Assembly: GCF_000695795.1 (NCBI RefSeq)
Contig: NZ_JNCA01000001.1
Location: 372,001 to 436,000 of the forward strand
Source of the DNA: Flavobacterium seoulense
GTDB lineage: Bacteria; Bacteroidota; Bacteroidia; Flavobacteriales; Flavobacteriaceae
Length of the DNA: 64,000 nt
Direction: 5' to 3'
Shown: positions 9,523 to 15,796 of the stretch, in pieces
How positions within the stretch are numbered: the stretch's first letter is position 1
How the letters are laid out: every line of letters starts with the position of its first letter
The notes under the pieces: generated by a model
The model's database searches: none
Seen by the model: the letters and a program-made list of their open reading frames with translations, nothing else
What the model was told of the DNA's origin: nothing
Program-made: the position numbers and the translations under genes

Positions 9523-10086
9523 TTATTGTTTTCTCGTCCAGCAACTTTCGATATGATCATTAACCATTCCTGTCGCCTGCATGTGTGCATAAACAACAGT
9601 TGAGCCAACGAATTTGAAACCACGCTTTTTTAAATCTTTGCTAATGGCGTCTGAAAGTGGAGTAGTGGCAGGAACATCTTTGAGACTTTCGGCTTTGTTA
9701 TCAATAGGTTTTCCGTCAACAAAACCCCATATGTATTTAGAAAAACTGCCAAATTCTTCCTGAACTTTCATAAAAGCTACAGCATTAGAAATTGTCGCAC
9801 GCACTTTTAATTTGTTTCGAATAATACCCGGATTCGAAAGTAATTCCTGAATTTTTTCTTCGGTATAATTAATGATTTTTTTATAATCGAAATTGTCAAA
9901 AGCTTTACGAAAATGTTCTCTTTTTGCCAAAACAGTATACCAACTCAATCCTGCCTGAAAGGTTTCCAGAATTAAAAATTCGAATAAAGTAGCATCATCA
10001 TAAACAGGAATTCCCCATTCTTCATCGTGGTATTTTCGGTATAAATCGTCTTTTTCGCACCAGGTACAGCGTGTTTTATTTTCCAT
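9523..10086 (-). CDS. tag: DNA-3-methyladenine glycosylase I
   Basis: A 187-residue base-excision repair enzyme that removes 3-methyladenine from alkylated DNA. The structural zinc ligands of E. coli Tag are matched: C7 and H20 at the N-terminus (same 13-residue spacing) and H178 and C182 at the C-terminus. YHDEEWGIPVYDD, FEFLILETFQAGLSWYTVL and GFKFVGSTVVYAHMQATGMVNDH are family blocks containing the helix-hairpin-helix and substrate pocket. The length is normal. The gene is separated from the upstream lipoprotein gene by a strong terminator, so it is likely monocistronic. Confidence 0.96.
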   Translation of the reverse strand: MENKTRCTWCEKDDLYRKYHDEEWGIPVYDDATLFEFLILETFQAGLSWYTVLAKREHFRKAFDNFDYKKIINYTEEKIQELLSNPGIIRNKLKVRATISNAVAFMKVQEEFGSFSKYIWGFVDGKPIDNKAESLKDVPATTPLSDAISKDLKKRGFKFVGSTVVYAHMQATGMVNDHIESCWTRKQ

Positions 10087-10100
10087 AATTTTTTAATTTA

Positions 10101-10138
10101 AAGATATAAAAAAACCTCAAAGTCTTGCTTTGAGGTTT
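10101..10138 (-). terminator. Intrinsic terminator of the lipoprotein gene
   Basis: An 11-bp perfect stem (10112-10122 with 10128-10138) and a 5-base loop, followed on the minus strand by a T-run. It lies 22 bases after the lipoprotein stop and directly upstream of tag. Confidence 0.85.
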
Positions 10139-10159
10139 GATGTGATATGTTAGAAAATA

Positions 10160-10603
10160 TTATTTCTTTCTAAGTATTATATACCATATACCTTCTTCGT
10201 CAGTTTCTTTTAATTTTAATGAAGAGTCAGTTAATTCAATTATTTCAAATTCATTGATGTCATCTCCATTTTTTACTGTTAATTTATTGTCTTTTTTAGA
10301 CCAAGTTCCTTCTTCAGTATATTCGTGACATGTAGATTTATTTTCTGCAACATTTTTAGCAGCATTTATGGTAACATCAGAAGAGTAATACCCTGTAATT
10401 TTGAATGTCCCTCCGCTTTTGATTTCAAGAACTTCTAATCCACAAGAATTGTTTATCGTTTCTAATGTTGATAAGGTTTCTCCTTCTTGATATAACTCCC
10501 ATTTTGCTTCGATTGATGCTGAAGAGTTATCATCGTCATTGCTACAAGATGTAATTGTTACTAATGATAATAATGACAAAAATAATAAGTTGATTTTTTT
10601 CAT
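10160..10603 (-). CDS. Lipocalin-like surface lipoprotein, hypothetical
   Basis: A 147-residue lipoprotein. Residues 1-19 are a type II signal peptide and C20 is the lipidation site (TITSC). The lipid cysteine is followed by SNDDDNSS; acidic residues just after the cysteine are the known export signal that sends Bacteroidota lipoproteins to the cell surface. Residues 30-147 are beta-rich with the pattern W-x-L-Y, GTFKITGYY, EGTWSKKDNKLTV and a closing WYIILRKK strand, as in the lipocalin-like domains common in Flavobacteriaceae. Function is unknown. A -7 element is present at 10629-10636 on the minus strand and a terminator follows, so the gene stands alone. Confidence 0.7.
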   Translation of the reverse strand: MKKINLLFLSLLSLVTITSCSNDDDNSSASIEAKWELYQEGETLSTLETINNSCGLEVLEIKSGGTFKITGYYSSDVTINAAKNVAENKSTCHEYTEEGTWSKKDNKLTVKNGDDINEFEIIELTDSSLKLKETDEEGIWYIILRKK

Positions 10604-10628
10604 GTTACTTTTTTTAAAGTTAATACTA

Positions 10629-10636
10629 CAAAATTA
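10629..10636 (-). promoter_or_regulatory. -7 promoter element of the lipoprotein gene
   Basis: CAAAATTA on the plus strand reads TAATTTTG on the minus strand, matching TAnnTTTG, 25 bases before the start codon. No clear -33 element. Confidence 0.45.
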
Positions 10637-10692
10637 ACTTTTTTTTTGAATAAAAAAACTTACACATTGTTTTTTTGTATTTTTTTCGATTA

Positions 10693-11340
10693 TTAATTAG
10701 CCTCAATGTATTTTTCAATTAAATGATGTCCAAGATATATTAATGGAGTTAGTGCAATTGCTAATAACAGCTTGAATGAATAGCCTGTTAGCGACATGTT
10801 GAGGTATTGACTTGTAGATATTTTTCCGGTAAGCCAAAATGCAATTCCCGATACAATAAAACTATCGATAAGCTGAGAAATTAGTGTGGAACCAGTGCTT
10901 CTAAGCCAAATCATTTTTTTACCCGTTTTATTTCGTAAAAACCAGAAAATAGAAACATCGACCATTTGGGAAACCAAAAAGGCAATAATGCTGGCAATCA
11001 TAATGAATAATCCCTGACCAAAAACGGCATGAAATTGCTCGTCGTTAACGGTTTCTCCAGTAATAAAAGCTGGAATTTTTGTTCCAATAAAAAGAATCAA
11101 AATGCAATAAGCAATAAGTCCTGCGGTGATGTAAGAGAGTTTTTTAACGCCGTCTTTTCCAAAATGTTCGTTGATAATATCAGTAGTAATAAAAACGATA
11201 GGCCACGGAAGAATTCCAAGACTCATAATAAAAGGGCCAATTTGGATCAATTTTCCACCTATCAATTCGGCTACAATGGCATTGGTAATAAATATTCCGG
11301 CAAGAATTAGGTAAACAGTATCTTTTTTAGATTGAAACAT
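10693..11340 (-). CDS. yhhQ: Queuosine precursor transporter (YhhQ/VUT family)
   Basis: A 215-residue inner-membrane protein with about six hydrophobic segments. The family signature is the acidic ITTDIINEHFG around residues 51-61, followed by transmembrane helices and the DSFIVSGIAFWLTG segment near 163. YhhQ-family proteins import 7-cyano-7-deazaguanine or 7-aminomethyl-7-deazaguanine for queuosine tRNA modification. That fits queG being present at about 50 kb, which completes the last step of the pathway. No preQ1 riboswitch was recognised upstream. The gene has its own -7 element and follows the tsf terminator. Confidence 0.85.
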   Translation of the reverse strand: MFQSKKDTVYLILAGIFITNAIVAELIGGKLIQIGPFIMSLGILPWPIVFITTDIINEHFGKDGVKKLSYITAGLIAYCILILFIGTKIPAFITGETVNDEQFHAVFGQGLFIMIASIIAFLVSQMVDVSIFWFLRNKTGKKMIWLRSTGSTLISQLIDSFIVSGIAFWLTGKISTSQYLNMSLTGYSFKLLLAIALTPLIYLGHHLIEKYIEAN

Positions 11341-11360
11341 TATTTGGAATTTACTTTATC

Positions 11361-11368
11361 CAAATTTA
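11361..11368 (-). promoter_or_regulatory. -7 promoter element of the transporter gene
   Basis: CAAATTTA on the plus strand is TAAATTTG on the minus strand, matching TAnnTTTG, 20 bases before the start codon. The -33 element is unclear. Confidence 0.5.
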
Positions 11369-11411
11369 GTTTCTTTATTTTGAATTTAGTATTGGAACAA
11401 AAGTTAAATTC

Positions 11412-11453
11412 AAAAAAAATCCCATTTCGTTTTCTCAAACGAGATGGGATTTT
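11412..11453 (-). terminator. Intrinsic terminator of the rplM-rpsI-rpsB-tsf operon
   Basis: A 17-bp stem (11416-11432 with 11437-11453, one imperfect pair) with a 4-base loop, followed on the minus strand by eight T. It lies 24 bases after the tsf stop codon. Confidence 0.9.
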
Positions 11454-11477
11454 GTATAAGTGTAAAATCTAGTTAGA

Positions 11478-12440
11478 TTAACCTAAAGTAACTCTTTTGA
11501 AACCTGTAATTTCAACATTGAATCCTTTAACGTAATCACCAACTTTTTTACTATCATCTTTGATGAAGTTTTGGTCTAATAACGCTTTTTCTTGGTCTAA
11601 AGTAGTGTTGTCAGAGATGAAACGTTGTACTTTTCCAGGAATAATTTTGTCCCAAATTTGCTCTGGTTTACCTTCAGCTTTTAATTCAGCTTTAGCATCT
11701 TCTTCAGCTTGTTTGATAACTTCAGGAGTTAATTGAGAGAAAGAGATGTATTTAGGAACATTTTTCAAAGTTTTTCCTAAACGTGCAGCTTCTTCATTGT
11801 CTTTTTCGATAACAGCAATACGAGCAGCAAGTTCAGATTCAACGAAAGCAGGATCAAAATCTTTGTAAGATAATGTGTCAGCTCCCATAGAAGCAACCTG
11901 CATAGAGATATCTTTTGTTAAAGCTTCAGCGTTAGCAACTGGAGCAGAAATTGCAGTTAAAGCAGCAATTTTGTTAACGTGAACATAAGATCCAACGTAA
12001 GCACCTTCTAAAATTTCGAAACCACCGATCTCGATTTTTTCACCGATAACACCTGTTTGTTCGATTAATTTCTCAGCAACAGTAATTCCGTTGAAATCAG
12101 ATGCTAAAAATTCTTCTTTAGAAGAGAAGTTGATTGCTTTTTCAACTAATTGTTTAGCTAAAGTTACGAAAGCTTCGTTTTTACCTACGAAGTCAGTCTC
12201 ACAGTTTAAAGTGATGATAGCTCCTTTAGTGTTGTCAGCATTGATGAAAGAAACAGCAGCACCTTCAGAAGACTCACGGTCAGAACGGTTAGCAGCAACT
12301 TTTTGTCCTTTTTCTCTAAGGTTTTGTATCGCTTTATCGAAATCTCCTTCCGCTTCAACTAGAGCTTTTTTACAGTCCATCATTCCGGCACCTGTAGCTT
12401 GTCTTAATTTATTTACGTCTGCAGCAGTAATTGTTGCCAT
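11478..12440 (-). CDS. tsf: Elongation factor Ts
   Basis: A 320-residue guanine-nucleotide exchange factor for EF-Tu. The N-terminal UBA-like domain (residues 1-54) contains VNKLRQATGAGMMDCKKAL with the universally conserved TGAGMMDCK core. NCETDFVGKNEAF near residue 80 is the EF-Tu contact segment, with the Asp-Phe pair that displaces the Mg2+ in EF-Tu. The length is within the usual range for Bacteroidota EF-Ts, longer than E. coli. It is the last gene of the ribosomal operon and sits 129 bases after rpsB, across a gap filled mainly by a repeat array. Confidence 0.98.
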   Translation of the reverse strand: MATITAADVNKLRQATGAGMMDCKKALVEAEGDFDKAIQNLREKGQKVAANRSDRESSEGAAVSFINADNTKGAIITLNCETDFVGKNEAFVTLAKQLVEKAINFSSKEEFLASDFNGITVAEKLIEQTGVIGEKIEIGGFEILEGAYVGSYVHVNKIAALTAISAPVANAEALTKDISMQVASMGADTLSYKDFDPAFVESELAARIAVIEKDNEEAARLGKTLKNVPKYISFSQLTPEVIKQAEEDAKAELKAEGKPEQIWDKIIPGKVQRFISDNTTLDQEKALLDQNFIKDDSKKVGDYVKGFNVEITGFKRVTLG

Positions 12441-12471
12441 AATATATCTTGTGTTTTAATGTTAAAAGTAA

Positions 12472-12560
12472 AAATTCCAACCTTCAAATCCCAAATTCCA
12501 ACGTTATCAGATGGTTAAAAAATCTGATTTTGGAATTTGGAATTTAAAATTTGGAATTTA
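12472..12560. repeat. 7-bp-periodic inverted repeat between rpsB and tsf
   Basis: The left arm runs aaattcc, aaccttc, aaatccc, aaattcc; the right arm runs ggaattt, ggaattt, aaaattt, ggaattt. The arms (12472-12500 and 12531-12559) are inverted copies of one heptamer theme separated by about 30 bases. It lies within the rpsB-tsf operon and would be transcribed as a hairpin. Confidence 0.8.
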
Positions 12561-12569
12561 AAAGTTTAT

Positions 12570-13334
12570 TTATTCTTCAGTTGCAGGAGCAGCTTCAGCC
12601 TCAGCAGCTGGAGCTTCTTCAGCTACTTCAACTTCTTTTTCAGAACCTCTTTCAGAAAGTCCTTCGATAACTGATGCAGTTACTAAAGATAAAATTTTCT
12701 CAATTGATTTAGAAGCATCATCATTGGCTGGGATAACGTAATCTACTTCACGTGGATCAGAGTTAGTATCAACCATTGCGAAAACCGGAATGTTTAATTT
12801 TTGTGCTTCTTTTATTGCGATGTGCTCAGCTTTGATATCTACTACGAACAATGCAGCTGGTAGTCTAGACATATCAGCGATTGAACCTAAGTTTTTTTCT
12901 AATTTAGCACGAAGACGATCTACTTGTAAACGCTCTTTTTTAGATAGCGTGTTGAAAGTACCATCTTTCTTCATTTTATCAATAGAAGACATTTTTTTAA
13001 CTGCTTTACGGATAGTAACAAAGTTTGTTAACATTCCACCTGGCCATCTTTCAGTGATATAAGGCATGTTTGCAGCTGCTGCTTTTTCAGCAACGATGTC
13101 TTTTGCTTGTTTTTTGGTAGCTACAAATAAAATTTTTCTACCTGATGCAGCGATTTTTTTCAAAGCTTCGTTAGCTTCTTCAATTTTAGCTGCAGTTTTA
13201 TATAGGTTAATGATGTGAATACCATTACGCTCCATATAAATGTAAGGAGCCATGTTTGGATCCCATTTTCTAGTCATGTGTCCAAAGTGAACACCTGCTT
13301 CTAGTAATTCTTTTACTTCTATTTTGCTTGACAT
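12570..13334 (-). CDS. rpsB: 30S ribosomal protein S2
   Basis: A 254-residue ribosomal protein of the small-subunit body-head junction. LLEAGVHFGHMTRKWDPNMAPYI at the N-terminus and ITERWPGGMLTNF near residue 92 are S2 signatures, and the second S2 block AHIAIKEAQKLNIPVFAMVDTNSDP-like segment is present near 175. The C-terminal 25 residues are rich in Glu and Ala, an extension common in Bacteroidota S2. It follows rpsI after a 172-base gap containing hairpins and precedes tsf, the near-universal rpsB-tsf pair. Confidence 0.98.
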   Translation of the reverse strand: MSSKIEVKELLEAGVHFGHMTRKWDPNMAPYIYMERNGIHIINLYKTAAKIEEANEALKKIAASGRKILFVATKKQAKDIVAEKAAAANMPYITERWPGGMLTNFVTIRKAVKKMSSIDKMKKDGTFNTLSKKERLQVDRLRAKLEKNLGSIADMSRLPAALFVVDIKAEHIAIKEAQKLNIPVFAMVDTNSDPREVDYVIPANDDASKSIEKILSLVTASVIEGLSERGSEKEVEVAEEAPAAEAEAAPATEE

Positions 13335-13506
13335 TTTTTGTACTAGTTTACGTTCTGTTGAGTAAGCAATGTATAAATGGCGAAATATCGGCTAAATACA
13401 TTTAGATGCTAAACTAATTTCCCGACGCATCGGGACAACAACAACATTGTTTAAATTCAATAATAAATTCAATAAAGTCTTGCTCCTGTGAACAAGACAG
13501 GCAATA
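13335..13506 (-). other. Structured gap between rpsI and rpsB, possible S2 leader
   Basis: In the minus-strand transcript this gap holds two short hairpins: a 6-bp stem GTCTTG/CAAGAC (plus positions 13477-13482 and 13493-13498), and a 6-bp stem TCCCGA/TCGGGA (13420-13425 and 13430-13435). A 12-bp AT repeat (aaattcaataat) lies between them. No convincing -7 promoter element was found. S2 autoregulates rpsB-tsf in other bacteria, so a leader is plausible but unproven. Confidence 0.35.
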
Positions 13507-13893
13507 TTAACGTTTAGAGAACTGGAATCTCTTACGAGCTTTCTTCTGACCGAATTTCTTACGTTCAACCATTCTTGGGTCTCTTGTTAATAAACCTTCT
13601 GGTTTTAAAATACCTCTGTTTTCAGCGTTTGCTTCACACATTGCACGAGCAATTGCCATTCTTACAGCTTCTGCCTGACCAGTGATACCACCTCCGTAAA
13701 CATTTACTTTTACGTCAAAGTTAGATGCGTTTTCTGTCATTGACAATGGTTGCAATACTTTGTATTGTAAAGTAGCAGTTGGGAAATAAGTTGCTAATTC
13801 TTTTTTGTTTACAGTGATTACTCCTGTTCCTTCTGAAACATAAACACGTGCAACAGCGGTTTTTCTTCTACCGATTTTGTGAATAACTCCCAT
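13507..13893 (-). CDS. rpsI: 30S ribosomal protein S9
   Basis: A 128-residue protein whose C-terminal tail reaches the decoding site. IGRRKTAVARVYV at the N-terminus, YGGGITGQAEAVRMAIARA in the middle and the basic C-terminal GQKKARKRFQFSKR with terminal Lys-Arg are diagnostic. It overlaps the last base of rplM (TAATG junction), so the two are translationally coupled as in most bacteria. Confidence 0.98.
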   Translation of the reverse strand: MGVIHKIGRRKTAVARVYVSEGTGVITVNKKELATYFPTATLQYKVLQPLSMTENASNFDVKVNVYGGGITGQAEAVRMAIARAMCEANAENRGILKPEGLLTRDPRMVERKKFGQKKARKRFQFSKR

Positions 13894-14348
13894 TACTTAA
13901 GATCGTTTAGGTTAACAGTTCTAGGTTTTTGAGCTCCTTGTTTGTGCTCAGCTCCTACAACAACATTTAAATTTCTGAAAAGTTCAGCTCCTAATTTGTT
14001 TTTAGGTAACATTCCTTTTACTGCTTTTTCAACTAAAGCTGCAGGGTTTTTAGCTTGCAATACTTTAGCAGTTAAAGTTCTTTGTCCTCCTGGATAACCT
14101 GTGTGACGCATGTAAATTTTTTCGTCAAGTTTGTTACCTGTAAGGTTGATTTTTTCTGCGTTGATAACAATTACGTTATCTCCACAGTCCACGTGTGGGG
14201 TATAGCTTGGCTTGTACTTTCCTCTTAAAATCATAGCGACTTTAGAAGCAAGACGTCCTAAGTTATGACCCTCTGCATCTACAACGATCCACTCTTTAGC
14301 AGAGTTAGTCTTTGTAGTTGAAATTGTCTTGTAGCTTAATGCGTTCAC
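13893..14348 (-). CDS. rplM: 50S ribosomal protein L13
   Basis: A 151-residue large-subunit protein that acts early in 50S assembly. [19 protein letters not shown] near residue 20, the [18 protein letters not shown] block and the MRHTGYPGG motif are L13 signatures. It is the first gene of the rplM-rpsI-rpsB-tsf operon, with a strong promoter about 47 bases upstream of the start codon. Confidence 0.98.
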   Translation of the reverse strand: MNALSYKTISTTKTNSAKEWIVVDAEGHNLGRLASKVAMILRGKYKPSYTPHVDCGDNVIVINAEKINLTGNKLDEKIYMRHTGYPGGQRTLTAKVLQAKNPAALVEKAVKGMLPKNKLGAELFRNLNVVVGAEHKQGAQKPRTVNLNDLK

Positions 14349-14394
14349 AATAAAAATTTTTTAATTAAACATTCCATCCCCAATAAAGGGGTTG

Positions 14395-14425
14395 CAAAAG
14401 TACAATTAATTATTTTAAAACCAAA
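14395..14425 (-). promoter_or_regulatory. Promoter of the rplM operon
   Basis: On the minus strand TTTG (14425-14422) and TACTTTTG (14402-14395) are separated by 19 bases, a full match to the Bacteroidota TTTG-N19-TAnnTTTG promoter. The leader would be about 40 bases. Confidence 0.8.
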
Positions 14426-14692
14426 TACCTTAAATGAATAAATTTTTTGGGTTTTTGTATTGATAATCAATTGGATATTTATCGTGCTTTATCGTGCAGG
14501 TTTTTTATATTTTGGTTAATGACTTTGGTTTTAAAATTATTGTAGATTTGGATTGAAAAATAAATTGATTATCTTGCAGTCTTGCGATGTAAAGAATAAG
14601 ATAAATAGGGTTTGTTATTAAGTGAATCCGAGTTTGTTTTTTAATTGGTCACATCTTATATAAACGACTAAAGTTAAGACAATACTATTACT
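14426..14692. other. Divergent intergenic region rplM / lacI-type gene
   Basis: Apart from the rplM promoter at its left edge, this AT-rich stretch shows no gene or clear hairpin. A 10-base direct repeat (atcgtgcttt / atcgtgcagg, sharing tatcgtgc) lies near 14480-14502. Any promoter and operator of the downstream regulator must be here, but no TAnnTTTG match stood out. Confidence 0.4.
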
Positions 14693-15742
14693 ATGAAAGT
14701 TAAAGCAACACTGAAGCAAATTGCAAAAGAATTGAATGTTTCTGTTTCTACAGTTTCTAAGGCACTTAATGATAGTCCTGAGATTAGCAGCCAAACTAAA
14801 ATTAAGATTAAGGAGTATGCTAAGCTTAAAAATTACAAGCCTAATATTATAGGTCTGAATTTAAAAAACAGAAAAACAAAAACCATAGGTGTTATCATTC
14901 CGAATATTTTGAATTCTTTTTTTGCAAAAGTTTTTAGTGGAATCGAAAAAGTAGCTGAAGCAAAAGGGTATAATGTAATTACCTGTATTTCTAATGAATC
15001 AATAGTAAAAGAAATTAATACGCTTGAAATGCTGAGTAATGGAACTACCGATGGTTTTATTTTGTCAGTTTCGCAAGAGGCTCAAAAACTTCAGGATTAT
15101 TCTCATTTTACCGATATTATAAACGAAGGAACACCAATTGTGATGATTGATCGGATTGCTGATGAAGTTGAATGTGATAAGGTTGTGGTTGATGATTATG
15201 ATTCGGCGCTGAATGTTACGCAACGATTGATTGATACAGGATGTAAAAACATTGCATTAATTTCTTCGGTAGATGATTTAAGTGTAGGGAAATTAAGAAC
15301 CGAAGGTTATTTGAAAGCTTTAGCCGATAATGGTATTGCAGTAAACGAAAATATTATTCTTCGTACCAATTCAGAAGACGAAATGAAGAAACGAATTGAT
15401 GCTATTTTCGAGAACAATACAATTGATGGTGTTTTTGCCTTAGATGAACGAGATTCAGTTGCGGCATTGAAATTAGCTATTAAAAAAGGTTATAAAATTC
15501 CCGAAGAACTTTCTATTATAGGTTTCGCGGATGGAATTTTAGCCTCAAGACGATTAACACCAAGTTTGAGTACCGTAAGTCAACATGGAGTAGAGATTGG
15601 TGAAGTAGCTGCCAAATTACTCATTGATCGCCTCGAAGCTGATGAAGAAAACGAAGCGCCTTATCAAACTGTTGTTATTAAAACCAATTTGAAAGAAAGA
15701 GAATCTTCCAGAACCAAAAAAAAATCCATTTCTAAGAAATAA
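14693..15742 (+). CDS. LacI/GalR-family transcriptional regulator
   Basis: A 349-residue regulator. Residues 5-27 form the helix-turn-helix (LKQIAKELNVSVSTVSKALN), with the hinge helix around 47-58. From about 62 (KTIGVIIPNILNSFFAKVF) a periplasmic-binding-protein-like effector domain follows, including the typical IGFADGILASRRLTPSLSTV segment near 275. The effector is unknown: there is no sugar-utilisation gene nearby, so this is an orphan regulator. The last codons, encoding the basic tail KKKSISKK, form the left arm of the downstream terminator hairpin. Confidence 0.9.
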   Translation: MKVKATLKQIAKELNVSVSTVSKALNDSPEISSQTKIKIKEYAKLKNYKPNIIGLNLKNRKTKTIGVIIPNILNSFFAKVFSGIEKVAEAKGYNVITCISNESIVKEINTLEMLSNGTTDGFILSVSQEAQKLQDYSHFTDIINEGTPIVMIDRIADEVECDKVVVDDYDSALNVTQRLIDTGCKNIALISSVDDLSVGKLRTEGYLKALADNGIAVNENIILRTNSEDEMKKRIDAIFENNTIDGVFALDERDSVAALKLAIKKGYKIPEELSIIGFADGILASRRLTPSLSTVSQHGVEIGEVAAKLLIDRLEADEENEAPYQTVVIKTNLKERESSRTKKKSISKK

Positions 15743-15760
15743 AGAAATGGATTTTTTTTG
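15721..15760 (+). terminator. Terminator overlapping the 3' end of the lacI-type gene
   Basis: A 13-bp stem (aaaatccatttct at 15721-15733 with agaaatggatttt) followed by a T-run. The left arm is coding sequence for the regulator's last residues. The flanking A-run means it may also serve the convergent polA transcript. Confidence 0.8.
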
Positions 15761-15796
15761 TTCTGCTAACTAAAAACTGAACACTGACTACTCAAA

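Noticed and set aside
10693..11400. PreQ1 riboswitch upstream of the queuosine-precursor transporter
   Set aside because: The short leader has a -7 element 20 bases from the start codon, leaving no room for the aptamer.
12091..12459. Open plus-strand frame antisense to tsf, 122 codons
   Set aside because: Antisense shadow of a conserved gene; residue pattern reflects the codon bias of tsf.
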